Assembly (NCBI GenBank): GCA_030549495.1
Contig: JAUIRK010000916.1
Location: 1,432,539 to 1,496,538 of the forward strand
Direction of reading: 5' to 3'
Source of the DNA: Nectonema munidae
Taxonomy: Eukaryota; Nematomorpha; Nectonematoida; Nectonematidae
DNA: 64,000 bases
Numbering within the stretch: the stretch's first letter is position 1; the number at the start of each line of letters is the position of its first letter. The notes under the pieces were generated by a model, which was not told the origin of the DNA, ran no database searches, and saw nothing but the letters and a program-made list of their open reading frames with translations. This document shows positions 1-10,169 of the stretch, in pieces. The translations under genes and the position numbers were made by a program.

Positions 1-58
1 GAAGCCTCGCGTAAAAATTCTAAAACTTTGAGAGAACCTAGAACATTGATGCTGTCCT
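1..58 (-). CDS. PHAX: PHAX-like gene, exon c (copy A, partial)
   Basis: This is the left-edge remainder of the exon seen whole at 36,779-36,870. Read on the minus strand it follows an AG acceptor at 59-60 and encodes a peptide with the core VLGSLKVLEFL. That matches the stretch of the PHAX RNA-binding domain just before its glycine pair. The exon runs out of the window, so its donor and the later exons of copy A are not visible. There is no internal stop in the part present. Confidence 0.7.
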
Positions 59-318
59 CTAGATCAAAAAATAGAAATTCATAGAACTAAAACTAAAATA
101 GATTTGGCATCGTTATTCGTTATCTATCTAAATCAGTGAAAAATCGAGTATCTTAACTTTTTCAATCTAACTATGAATAAAAGCAAGCATGAATCTGATA
201 TTCTTCTCAGATTAGCTTGGTTCTGTGGAGTATGAACCAGGATTGAAATGGACTACAGGATCGCACAGACTTGAAAAAATGAGTGCCTCATAAAAAAGTA
301 CTAGTAAATAAAAAAACT
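59..318. other. Intron b-c of the PHAX-like gene, no feature
   Basis: A+T-rich sequence upstream (minus strand) of exon c. I see no coding potential or recognisable repeat; it is repeated with few changes at 36,871-37,130. Confidence 0.5.
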
Positions 319-466
319 AATAAAACAATTTTCACTATTTTAAAATAGAACCGTCTGTTCTCAGAATAATTTCAAAATAATAGGAGGCATAAAGAATGCG
401 TTTATTTGATATTTTCAAGTTTTTATAAGCAGCAAAAGCCAAAGTTTAAGTAGCTAACCCTTATAG
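319..466 (+). repeat. Inverted-repeat arm, left (copy A)
   Basis: About 148 bp that recurs as a reverse complement at 6,043-6,198 with only a few mismatches; the shared core includes AGAACCGTCTGTTCTCAG (one mismatch in the other arm). The arms bracket the pogo relic, PHAX exon b, a hAT MITE and the GACATTTCGCC element. They could be long terminal inverted repeats of an old composite element or two independent insertions of one dispersed repeat; no target-site duplication was found. Confidence 0.6.
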
Positions 467-550
467 GGTGATTTGGTAGCACTTGTGTTTTTTTTTAATT
501 ATTGTAAATATTCATAGTATACAAAAATGGTAATTTAACCTTTTGAGGAT

Positions 551-580
551 CCCCCCCCCCCCCCTGGATGTGCGCCCCTG
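551..580. mobile_element. hAT-type terminus with poly-C tract (copy A)
   Basis: A run of fourteen C is followed by TGGATGTGCGCCCCTG. The reverse complement starts CAGGGGCGCACATCC, which has the form of a hAT terminal inverted repeat. The same end occurs at 7,671, 25,460, 37,389, 42,643 and 48,626. Only one terminus is visible here, so this looks like a fragment. The C tract differs in length between copies A and B. Confidence 0.5.
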
Positions 581-1071
581 GGCAAATTGATAATTTAATT
601 GCAAAATTGATGCAAATACAAAAGTATGCTGTCACTAAAATAATATTATAAAATGAAAATAAATAATTTGAAAGAATGAAAAATTGTTAGAATAGTTATT
701 TTCAACGAAAGCTATTCTATAAGACCGCCACTTCTTTAAGAGCGCCACTTTCTTACAGTCCCGATCAAATTTACATTAAAAATACCCTGTAAAAGACCAC
801 CACCTCTGTAACGGCGCCAGGCGCCACTACATTGCAGTCCGAATCTTAATAAAAACTTGCACAAGAACGCCACGCACCATACTAGAGTAGTATATTATTT
901 TGTTAGCCTTCCTTATTTATTATCTACATTACTAGAAAATGAAATCTTGCATCAGTTGACTACTGAGATGACAAAAAGAAACTTTCTAATGATGTTACGT
1001 GAATTACAACTAAACTTGAAATGTAATTTATCATATGATATATGACTGGCACGCGTACATCTTGATCACTT

Positions 1072-1202
1072 TTAACCCTTTGAGGACCAGTGGGTCACCT
1101 GTGATCCAAGAAATGAAAATCGCCTGCTTTGAATATATAAAATTCCATTGAAAAAGAAAGCAGACGAATCTCCTCTTCAAAATGTTGGTCCTCAAAGGGA
1201 AC
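1072..1202. mobile_element. TTAA-flanked MITE, piggyBac-like (copy A)
   Basis: A 131-bp palindromic element. It begins TTAACCCTTTGAGGACCA and ends TGGTCCTCAAAGGG, so the arms are nearly perfect inverted repeats. The left TTAA is intact and the right one has decayed. TTAA is the piggyBac target site and CCC is the usual start of piggyBac ends. The interior contains AAAGCAGACGA, also seen in the MITE at 23,353. It is inserted in the pogo relic and present in both copies, so it predates the duplication. Confidence 0.65.
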
Positions 1203-1521
1203 AATGAACGGTAATCTTCGATGTGTATCAAGTTATGCAGAGTGGTAGATAAAATAAGATTTCAGGCATACGACTAACACGCATATGCCTTATGTCATTC
1301 ATGTAGCATTGATAATTGTAATTAATGATGTATACGTATTTACGTGGCAATTGTTTTACTTAGAATGAAAGTTTCTTCATCACATATTTTTGCTTTATTT
1401 AGAGCTAACACATAATAATTGTTTTCTATCAAAACGTATAAAGTAAATAAAAAAAACTCTGTCCCTTGTAGATAAAGTTAAGGTGATTGAAATGTAAGAA
1501 AAAATTGAAAGTTCACGTAAA

Positions 1522-2918
1522 GTGGCTGGCGCATTCAGCGTCAGCAAAGATCAAGTTCAAAATATTATGAAGCGAAAAGCCGAAATTTTGTATGATTTTC
1601 AAAACAATGCTCCAAACGATCGTAAACGTAAAATGCGAAAAACAGGAAATGAAAAAGTTAATGAACTAAGTTGGAAGTGGTTTCAAGACTCTTCAACTAG
1701 ACGAGTACAAGTCAGTTTGTAAAGCGTCATAATATTGTGCTTCGATCTGTGTCTGGGGAAAGTGGTGATGTAGACAAAAGTGTTGTTTGTAATTGGAAAC
1801 AAAAGCTTTCTACCATTTGTGCTGGGTATGAGCCAAAAAACATTTTTAACATGGATGAAACCGGCTTGTTCTACAGAAACAATCAGCGAAACAAATCATT
1901 TCATGTTAAAGGGCATAACACACATGGCGGTAACAGTCTAAAGACCGCATTACCGTTGCTTTATCTGCTTCAATGACTGGAGAGAAATTTCCTTTACTTG
2001 TGATAGGAAAATCGGAAAATCCTCGTTGTTTTAAAAACATTGATAAACATTCACTTCCCGTTAAATATAAGTCAAATAAAAAGTCGTGGATGACAGGTGA
2101 AATCTTTGATAATTGGGTAAAAAGGTTTGATTGTCAAATGAAAAATCAAAAGCGAGAAGTCTTGTTCTCCTGCGCACCCTCATGTGACACTTACTAGCGT
2201 TAAATTAGTTTTTCTGCCACCAAACACATCAGTTATTCAGCCCATGGATGAAGGCATCATACAGGCCATGAAGCTAAAATACAGAGACAGACAGCTACAG
2301 TTTGTTTGTGACAACATTGCGAAAGATGAGTTCATCACTGGTCTGGAAATTCTCCGAAAAATTTCTTTTTTGGATGCCATCAACTGGGTCCATAAAGCTT
2401 GGAATGAAGTGACATCTTCCATTATTCATAAGTGTTTTGATCGAGCTGGATTTACTGCAGAGGTTTTCACGAATGTAAACACATCAGATATGGAAAGCAC
2501 GGAGATTGACGTTGATGTTTTCGAAGAAACCAATGATGTTTCTTCATCAGTTTTATGTCTTTCCAAAAAATTATTTGGATTACAATTCAACAATCTTCAC
2601 CACATTGATAATTCATGACCTTCCTACCTCAAATTATGCTATTGACTGGGATCGCTCCGCTTCAGATATTCTTCATGATAACGAAAAGGACTCAGATGGT
2701 GATGATGATGACGATGGTAAAGAGCCAGTTGAAGAATCGTTCAAGCCACCTTCTTTAACTCACGTCCAAGACTGCTTAGAAATATGTAAGCAATTTGCTT
2801 TGCAAACAGGAAACAATGACATGCTAAAACATTGTTTCGACATGCAAGATATCACCATTAACATAAGAATGAAAAAATATACAAAGCAAACAACCATCAC
2901 GAACTTTTTTAAAAGAAA
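1522..2918 (+). pseudogene. pogo/Tigger transposase, broken (copy A)
   Basis: Remnant of a CENP-B/Tigger-type DDE transposase. An N-terminal helix-turn-helix-like piece (VAGAFSVSKDQVQNIMKRK, around 1,519-1,575) is followed by DDE-domain pieces: FNMDETGLFYR with the first catalytic Asp, then FLPPNTSVIQPMDEGII with the third. The segment that should carry the second Asp (usually DNAPSH) is scrambled near 2,150-2,180. The reading frame is interrupted near 1,720 (stop), 1,930, 2,180 and 2,615, and the C-terminus has an acidic run and a lysine-rich tail. Copy B is better preserved. The element cannot move by its own product. Confidence 0.85.
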
Positions 2919-3120
2919 GTGAATTTTTTTATACATAATGAATTAAATGTTTTTATGCGTTTTTCCTGTTATATTCTAATATAAATTTTTTTGAAATTGT
3001 GCTAATTTTCTATGATAAATTTTTCAGATACTGAAGGTGAACCTTGATAAAACCGCCACCTGCGTAAAACAGCCGCTTTTGACTGGTCCCAAGGGTGACT
3101 GTCTTAAACAGGTTTGACTG

Positions 3121-3612
3121 TATTAAGAGAGTTACTATTTTAACTCATTCATAAGCTAACAGTTTGTTATATAAATATCGCTTATTGTATTACTCGTACA
3201 CTGTAAAACAAAACCACTAAGAAAATTCATTTATCATTAATATCCACTAAAACATGAAAAAAGAAGATGAGCATATGATTTATGAATAAAAATTACAAAA
3301 ATCATATAAAAACTGAAACAATTGTAAATAAAATGAACTGAACAGGAACAACATTTGAGTTTTTGAAATTATTTATTAATAGGAGGGATTTTTTTAAGTA
3401 TCACAAAATGATCAACTATACATTTTATGAACATTGATTTTGACTGTAAAAATAAAGGCATTAAACAATCAAATAATTTTTTTAAAGCGATAAAACAGAA
3501 TTAAATACAATTTGAAATTTAAAAAACGATCCATAGAGTAAAAAATTGATGGATATAATTAGAGACAATTTAGAGGCGAGTACAGGTAAAAGCTGATCGG
3601 TTGGCCCATCTA
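3121..3612. other. Intergenic/intronic AT-rich sequence, no gene seen
   Basis: From 3,121 to about 3,440 copy A differs completely from copy B, which has a ~1-kb insert at the same place. The copies align again at GACTGTAAAAATAAAGGC (3,440 and 40,943). I see no coding potential. Confidence 0.4.
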
Positions 3613-3690
3613 TTTCAGCCCATGGGTGTGTATGGCGGGATAGATGTTTGAGAAAATTGACAGATATGCACGAGGGAGTATATTTATTTG
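3613..3690. repeat. Short ~80-bp dispersed repeat (copy A)
   Basis: This segment, with core CCCATGGGTGTGTATGGCGG, recurs at 41,112-41,192 (copy B) and, outside the duplication, at 35,116-35,195 inside the piggyBac relic. The minus strand is open in all three copies. No family is recognised. Confidence 0.6.
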
Positions 3691-4220
3691 AAATATTTTT
3701 AACTGTCATAAAACTTAGCTTTTCTATTTTAAGCATGATATTCTGATTTTGTCAAGGAACAAGAGAACGGATGTCTTGATTTTGGAAAGCCGCCAAATCT
3801 TTGTCTTTATCATCATCATAAAATTAAGACTTTGTCTTTATCGCTTGTTAGAATGCCTTTAAATTACTTAAGCATTCGTCTTGAAATGACTTTAAAAAAC
3901 TTTAGTATTTGAAAGGTATATTGACTTGCGTAGAGATCAAATTTACAATTTAGACGAACTATTGTTTCGCCATTCAAAAAAATTGGCGAAATAATGAAAA
4001 AAAATATAGGTTTTAGAAAAATAATGAAAAAAATTATTCAATTTTAAGAAGGGTTGAGTCATTAGAGGTCAAATTAAAAAGCTGACTAAGAAACGGACGA
4101 GATAAAGATTTCAGAGAATAATGGCCACGATAAGACCGAATTTTAAATACCACTCATAGATAAATGGAAGATGATGATGATGATGAATATATGTAATTGT
4201 AAATATAGAAAATAAAATAC
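3691..4220. other. Intronic sequence between exons b and c, no gene seen
   Basis: A+T-rich sequence downstream (minus strand) of PHAX-like exon b. It is highly conserved between copies A and B. I see no coding or repeat feature. Confidence 0.4.
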
Positions 4221-4473
4221 TTATAAGTTGCGTGTTTGTTTCTGATAAGAACTCTCCGATTGTAGATGCCAATTTATCAATGTCATCATTTAGATTGAGA
4301 CTGTGCTTTGTACAAAATTCATCAAGACTTCCTGATTTCTCAATCCTAGATCTTATATGAGGTCTTTTCTTAAAGAAATCGTTTTGGCTTAAAGGCACTT
4401 TATGAGGCAACTTTGGTTTTCGATTTTTTTTAAATGTTAAGTTTTTGGATTTACTGTTCGAAGAAGATTTATT
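4221..4473 (-). CDS. PHAX: PHAX-like gene, exon b (copy A)
   Basis: This exon follows an acceptor TTTCTATTTAG and precedes the donor GTATTT. It starts in phase 0 and ends one base into a codon; 253 nt gives 84 codons plus one base. It encodes a basic start (KNLTFKKNRKPK), then RPHIRSRIEKSG, then DDIDKLASTIGEFLSETNTQLI. This resembles the PHAX region running from its basic segment to the helix that opens the RNA-binding domain, where human PHAX has a VADEI...RLQEPKKDLI pattern. Exon a ends in phase 0 and exon c begins with the two missing bases, so the frame is continuous. Copy B differs by one in-frame codon deletion, as expected of coding sequence. Confidence 0.75.
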
Positions 4474-5206
4474 CTAAATAGAAAATTTATGAAGTAACTA
4501 ATTTACAAACTAACAGGATACGAATGTTCATTCATATCTAATGAGATCTTGCAGAATTTGACAACGATTCAAGAATTTATTAAAATTTTACCGATAGCAC
4601 TCTTGTTTCGAAAATACTAATACATGCGCTAGGTAAGTAAAATTGGTTGCAAGTAAAATACAGTTGACTAAATCTATATTTATATATTTAATCCTAAAAT
4701 AACAATATATAAAATTTATAGTCTTTTTCATTTTTTTTTGTAATTTTTTTTTATAATTGAAAAAAAAAAAAAAAAAAAAAATTCTTTGGATCCTAATTAT
4801 GAATAATCGGCTCAAAAAATAAAATATGTCTAACAAACTCTGTATAAAAATGAATTCAAATTACTAAGTATATTAGTTTCTCTAACTAATGCATTGAGAA
4901 AAACTAAAATATAAAACAAAAAATACTCAAAAAAGTAAAATGGTTATTTAACCTATTTTAGAACGATATGTGGGAGCACATAAGAGTAATCCATTGCGTC
5001 AAGATGCCCACCGCCCCCCTCCCCAAAGAGCAAACACATGTTGATGATCCACTAGATTTTCTCATCTTCTGTCACAATGATTCTATTTCTCTTTCTGTCT
5101 GTTTTTCTCTTCCGCTTTCTCTGCTAAAACTCAATCATTCACTCAAGCTCTCTTCTTTCATTCAAGCCCTCTTCTCTTGTTAAGCTCTCCTATCTCATTC
5201 AGCTCT
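4474..5206. other. Intron a-b, AT-rich, poly-A/T runs
   Basis: This stretch holds a T-rich run and an A tract of about 21 near 4,760-4,780. Copy B has unrelated insertions at the equivalent place, including ~0.3 kb around 42,110-42,415, and lacks ~107 bp present here at about 4,517-4,622. No gene is seen. Confidence 0.4.
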
Positions 5207-5214
5207 CTTCTCTC

Positions 5215-5406
5215 CAGTGACGTAGCTAGGCTGGGCATAAGGGGCCGTGCCCACTCTCCTATGTACCGCATGGTGCCGCCATGCATCTTTCAGTTTGTGA
5301 AAATTTCTCCAATGAAAGGATCAAGAAAGTATACAAAATGTTGCTCACGTTTTTTGTTTTTAAATTGTGCCCCCCGCCTATCAACTTTTTTCTGGTTACA
5401 CCACTG
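5215..5406. mobile_element. hAT MITE (copy A)
   Basis: The element starts CAGTGACGTAGCTAGG and ends CTGGTTACACCACTG, the classic CAGTG(G/A)CGTAG...CACTG termini of non-autonomous hAT elements. It is about 192 bp. Left flank CTTCTCTC (5,207-5,214) and right flank CTTTTATC form a decayed 8-bp target-site duplication; in copy B the right flank CTTCTATC is closer. No coding capacity. Confidence 0.75.
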
Positions 5407-5720
5407 CTTTTATCTAATTTGCATTTAGAGTTAAATTAAAATAGTTTTCAATCGTTACAATTTTTATCAATGAATATTGTTAGACTCGCGCTAAGATTTT
5501 TTTTCAACAAAGGTCATTTAATCTTTATCACTACGTTTGTTACATTTTGTAAATTTGTTGATTATTATATTAAAAATATAATATCGAAACAAAATGTTTA
5601 AGTTGTTAAAATGTACTTAATCTATTTGTGACAACTGTCAGAATTTTATTTGTAGACAAAAATATTCAAAAAAAAATGCCATGATTTTCTTTTCTCGTAT
5701 ACTTTGATTTATGTTAATTT

Positions 5721-6020
5721 GGTCCTCGGACATTTCGCCCCATTATTTTCATAAGACAGTTCGCCTCATTATTTTCATAAGACAGTTCGTCGCATGGACA
5801 ATTCGCCCCATTATTTTCATAAGACATTTTGTCTCATGGACAATTCTAAAAAATTAAGAGATAAAATGATTAATTTGAAATAATTTAAGAGATAAAATAA
5901 ACAAGAATATAAAATTTTTTAATAATTTTACACATGAAGCAAAGATGGATGAAACAAATAGCTTATGAGACAATTTGTCCAGGGGGCAAATTGTCTATAG
6001 GGCGAAATGTCTGTCGACCG
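5721..6020. mobile_element. Inverted-repeat element with GACATTTCGCC ends (copy A)
   Basis: The left end is GGTCCTCGGACATTTCGCCC and the right end is GGGCGAAATGTCTGTCGACC. The left part contains a short tandem array whose unit carries CATTATTTTCATAAGACAGT plus a GACA(A/T)TTCGCC-type motif; copy A has one unit more than copy B. The ends resemble those of the B-only Mutator-like element at 42,909 (GGACATTTCTCGCC), so this may be a small non-autonomous relative. No protein is encoded. Confidence 0.55.
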
Positions 6021-6042
6021 TTAGTTTAAATAATTTTTTAAT

Positions 6043-6198
6043 TATAAGGGCTAGCTACTTAAATGTTGGCTTTTGCTGCTTATAAAAACTTGAAAATATT
6101 AAATAAACTCTAATTCCTTATGCCTCCTATTATTTTGAAATTATTCTGAGAACAGACGGTTCCATTTTAAAATAGTGAAAATTGCTTTATTAATTTAT
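6043..6198 (-). repeat. Inverted-repeat arm, right (copy A)
   Basis: Reverse-complement partner of 319-466, differing by a few bases and a small indel. It begins in the sequence just right of the GACATTTCGCC element. Confidence 0.6.
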
Positions 6199-7630
6199 TT
6201 TGTTTCCTTTCTCTCTTGTTAATTATATAGCAAAATTTTCAATTTTAAGTAAAAGGTAAGGTGCAGCGGGTGTATTTTCATTGAGAAGGCACTGATGTAC
6301 CGCTTATGTCAAACTATGAACAAATTCGTTCAAATTCGAAGTATCGATGAGGAATCGAATCTAGAGGCTTCCGTGCTGAGTCCATCTCAAGAAACCTGCC
6401 ATGCCACCCATAGAGTATGCTATAGGGGGGTACGTCAAATTAGTTTTCAAAAAACTTAAGTTATGCTCTAAAAATTTTTAGTTTTTGTTGAAGCTCTATA
6501 ACTTTTTCTGATACACTTTTTTCCTTAAAAGTTATTATAAAAGGCAAATCATTGCAAAATGTTAAAAGTTATTTTACTTTTTGTAGCTTGTATCAATTTA
6601 GCTTTTAAACTATTTTTGAATGATGCTGAGTAAAATGAAATAATGCGATCTTAATTTTTTGTTTGGACAATTATAACTTCGTTTTATACCCTTGCCCCTG
6701 AATCAATCACATTTTTTCATATAAACATCGCAGGGTGTCTAGTAGACTCTTTGCCTTTAGACTACATTTACTCATATAAAACTATCCAACCTTCAGTTAT
6801 TTGTTTTCTCTATGAATCAAATATCCTTTCATCAATTCCTGTAATGTGCCTGGTAGACTACTTCATTTTTCAAATGAAAAGCCTATTCCACCCCCTAACA
6901 ATTTTGGATTTTTTTAAACTACTGTATATTCGATGGTTGTAGGTAAAAATACCCCATAATTTTTGATTTTTAGGATTTTTTTTAATTATATAAATATTTT
7001 TATTTGGTACTGTTTTGAAAGGCTAAATTTCTAAAATTTCTTAATATATAGGGTTTTTTTCTTTATAAAGTTCTTAAAAACAATAGCAAAGGTGCAGATT
7101 TGTGGGAATGTGTTCTTAAAATCAGTTAGAACACAAATTATATTTAGAAAGTCTTCTGATACACAAAATCCAAAAATATTTGCTGTTTTATAAATTATTT
7201 TTTTGTATTTAAAAAATTGTCGTATGCTGAGTTTTTTAGTTTACTTTAATTAAATTTTAAATGTTTTAGATGAAAAGTTAACTTTTTGTTGTTTTTTTAC
7301 AAAAATCTTTATTTGACATATCTTTTAAAAAAAAATTTTAATTTTAATTAATAATTTTTTGAATTTTTTTGTGTTTGGGCATTTTTTCCTACTTTTTAAT
7401 TCGGGGAATTTTTTCTGCGCACCATATTCGATATGCAAATTTAATTAAAATATTTTCACTGGAAGTATAGTATTTAAATTCACCAATTTTGTAAAAAAAA
7501 ATAAAGTAGTCTTATAAATTTAGGACTTTAGGTATTCGCTGAACACACTCTATTTTAAAGGATTGCTTGAATATTTGTTCTCCCGTGGTATTTCCAGACC
7601 ACTAATTTTGAAAATTGCAACAACAAAATT
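6199..7630. other. AT-rich repeat-like DNA, no gene seen
   Basis: Long T-rich and A-rich runs, probably the body of the fragment that ends in the hAT-type terminus at 7,671. No open frame of interest is seen on either strand. It is repeated at 47,134-48,585 with small changes. Confidence 0.4.
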
Positions 7631-7633
7631 TCG

Positions 7634-7671
7634 CCCCCCCCCCCTAATAATTTTGAGGATATGCGCCCCTG
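7634..7671. mobile_element. hAT-type terminus with poly-C tract (copy A)
   Basis: The sequence ends GGATATGCGCCCCTG after a C tract. Its reverse complement, CAGGGGCGCATATCC, is a variant of the terminus at 580. It lies 45 bp from PHAX-like exon a, so the insertion reached almost to the exon. Confidence 0.5.
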
Positions 7672-7715
7672 TAAAGAACATAAATAAATTAATTAATACT
7701 AAACTAAAAAATTAC

Positions 7716-7965
7716 GTCTGATTTCTTGTTACATTTAGAGGCAACACCTTTTCCAAAAAAATTCTCCTTTTCTTTAATGTAGATAGACTCAATTCCTCGA
7801 TCCAGTAGAAAGGAATTTGATTGTGAAAAAGATGCACATCCTTCTAATTGAGAACATAACATTTGATCCTGAATTATATTCCCCCAAATATTGTTCATTT
7901 TCTTTGGTCGTCTTGATGAAGGAACATCATTATCAGCACATCTGAGACTTTGATTGGACTCTAGA
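7716..7965 (-). CDS. PHAX: PHAX-like gene, exon a (copy A)
   Basis: PHAX is the phosphoprotein that binds capped U snRNA with the cap-binding complex and recruits CRM1-RanGTP for export to the cytoplasm. This exon has the motif RRPKKMNNIWGNIIQDQ, close to the KKxNNIWGxVLQEQ block of animal PHAX, followed by LLDRGIES. The acceptor is TTCCAAAATAG. The best donor is GTAATT after GAC, which leaves phase 0 and joins exon b in frame; GTAACA slightly upstream is an alternative. The first base completes a codon begun in an unseen upstream exon. Copy B has three amino-acid differences and no frame break. Confidence 0.8.
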
Positions 7966-9589
7966 CTATTTTGGAAAAATATTAATGAAAAAAATATAAT
8001 ATTCAATTTTAAAAATAATATAATAAAACAAATTTTACACGCAAGTTTGTTATAAAACTAATATCGTAGGGATCGTTCTATAATGGTTACAAAAAAATTA
8101 ATTTTCGACTCCGATTCCACCTATTTGTAATTTTACGACTGTAACTCTATTTATGTATATTTTTTAAGACTGATGACCCAACCTAATTATATTTATGCAA
8201 CTTTTACTTAAACAATTTTTAATTACACAAGATTAAATATTCTGTTTCAAATATTATAAGTTTCAAACTTCAGATGATGTAAAATTGCTTTAAAAACATC
8301 AGTTATAAATTACCGACTCACTATTTAGTCTTCAATCTATTACCAACAGTAAAAGCGTGATGACATCTACCATATTTCAAGGTCGTTTATAGATATCATT
8401 GAAACATGATGTTCTGTATTTTACATGCTTCTGAGTTGTGTTGTAAGCAAAAATTTTTATCTATTTTCTTCAACTTAATTTATTAAAATATTGTTTTATT
8501 GGTTTGTATTTGTAGGTTGTCTTTCTTACATTTTTTCAAATTATTTATAACCTTTTATCGAAGCCAAAACTTCAAAAGAATCCTCAAAAGGATTTTTCAA
8601 AATTATCCGGTTTAAAAATATTATCGAAAAACTTTCTACTCATAAACTCAGTTATGTTCATTTACAGGGTATTTGTGTAATAAAAAGTTATTTCATTCTA
8701 AAGTATGGCATTGGTCATTATTGTCTAAGTTTGTATATTGTTGTTTCGTGGAAGGTCAATTAGAGAATTTTCATATACTTTTTTGTTTATCATTATCATA
8801 ACTTGTAGTATTAATAAAAAAGCATAGTAAAATTATAGATAAATGACAAAATAAATATTTGCTGAAATTTTGTTTTATTCAAAGTCGATATTAAAATATA
8901 TTCAGAGTTGAAATACTAAAGTAGACGTCAAATTATCATTTGTATAATAATCTTCAAGTTAAGATATTTTCTCCTAACTAATAATAAAGTCAATGATTTT
9001 TGGTATGCAGAAGTCGGATTCAGAGTAAAAACTCCTTATGTACGTCAGAGTCGGAGACGAAACTCCTTATTCAATTTCTGGATCCGCCACTTTCCACAAA
9101 CCTGGTTAATTTGCATTATTCTTTTGATTAAAAATAAAAGGTGTCTAATAAAAAAAACAAATAACGCCAACATCTAAAAAATTTTTTTTAGCAGTTTACC
9201 TGCTTTCTGACATGAAATTATATTATAATTTCTATAAAGAAAATTAATTTAAATTTTTGGAGCCATTTATGTTTTTAACTTTGATATTAAAAAAAAATAA
9301 TAAAACTTTTAAAAAAAAATTATTAGTATGTCCTCTTCTTAAGAATATTTACCGAAAAGTTAGTCTTATGCAGTTAGGATTTATAACAATTTATACTAAA
9401 TTTGGGGACTTTTCCAAGTTTGTTCAAACAAATCAAAAAATTTCTTACACTTAAGCTACTTGAAAAAAACTTTATCATATAAATCCCTATACTTCCCTGA
9501 AATGAAGAATAGGTTTATATAACCCCATTTCGTAAAATTCAAAAACAAAACTCTGTAATTTGTCTTCTCTCTTATTTATACCTATTTTC
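7966..9589. other. AT-rich sequence upstream of exon a, no gene seen
   Basis: The sequence is conserved at 48,922-50,530. It includes short GACTCCGA-type motifs near 8,108 and 9,013-9,055 in both orientations, suggesting an old small repeat. The missing first exon of the PHAX-like gene could be here but I could not identify it. Confidence 0.35.
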
Positions 9590-9670
9590 TCTTGTAGTCT
9601 GAGGAAGACACGAGGAAATGAAATGTTCCAAAATTTTTAATTTTGATGAATAAAGTTTTCTTGATTATGA
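9590..9670 (+). other. Possible Penelope-like element 3' tail (copy A)
   Basis: A CTGAGGA motif is followed by GACACGAGG, then GAAATG and an AATAAAG-type end. This order resembles the decayed hammerhead-type motif found in the terminal repeats of Penelope-like elements. The helix is not complete here and no coding part is seen upstream, so the call is tentative. Confidence 0.25.
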
Positions 9671-10169
9671 TAGCGTTTACATTGTTTGTTTTCTAACTTT
9701 TTGGTGACTGTTCTTTATCACTTCTCTTAATCTATTTCTTCACATTTTTTATAGAAACTCGTTCACATCTCTGATTTGCTGGCATTGTAATATATATTTT
9801 GAGTTCTAATTTATTAAGAAGAAGAAGAAAAAGAAGAAAAGAATTTATTCGCAACAAAAATCAACATGATAGCACACAAAGTACATTATAGTAAAATAAA
9901 ATATTGAAATTTGATATAAAAATCTCTTTTTATATTTGAGAGCAGGAGCTTCTAAAGGCCAGAAAGCCGCTGGAAAGAAAACAACCCAAACATTACGTTA
10001 GTAACTATGTATATCATAGCATTGATATAAAAATTACAATTTCAAAATTTCCAGAAAGGATGATAAGACAAACAAATTACATAGATATATGTATTTATAT
10101 AAATTAAATTGAGTATATATATGTAAGTATTATGCACATAAATGACGGATATACATTTATAACGTATAT

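Larger units (their letters stand above)
700..3120 (+). mobile_element. pogo/Tigger-like DNA transposon relic (copy A)
   Basis: The right end reads AAACAGGTTTGACTG and is followed by TA, the target dinucleotide of the Tc1/mariner/pogo group; its reverse complement begins CAGTCAAACCTG, a typical Tigger terminus. Subterminal repeats of the type GACCGCCAC/GCGCCACT occur at about 724-870 and 3,050-3,080. No matching left terminus is visible, so the 5' end appears lost. The transposase relic lies at 1,522-2,918, and a TTAA-flanked MITE sits inside at 1,072-1,202. The element is repeated in copy B. Confidence 0.8.

Noticed and set aside
3482-3736. Minus-strand 84-codon frame including the ~80-bp dispersed repeat, also at 40,982-41,236
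   Set aside because: It is open in both copies, but no splice phase links it to the PHAX-like exons and no family is recognised; part of it is the dispersed repeat.
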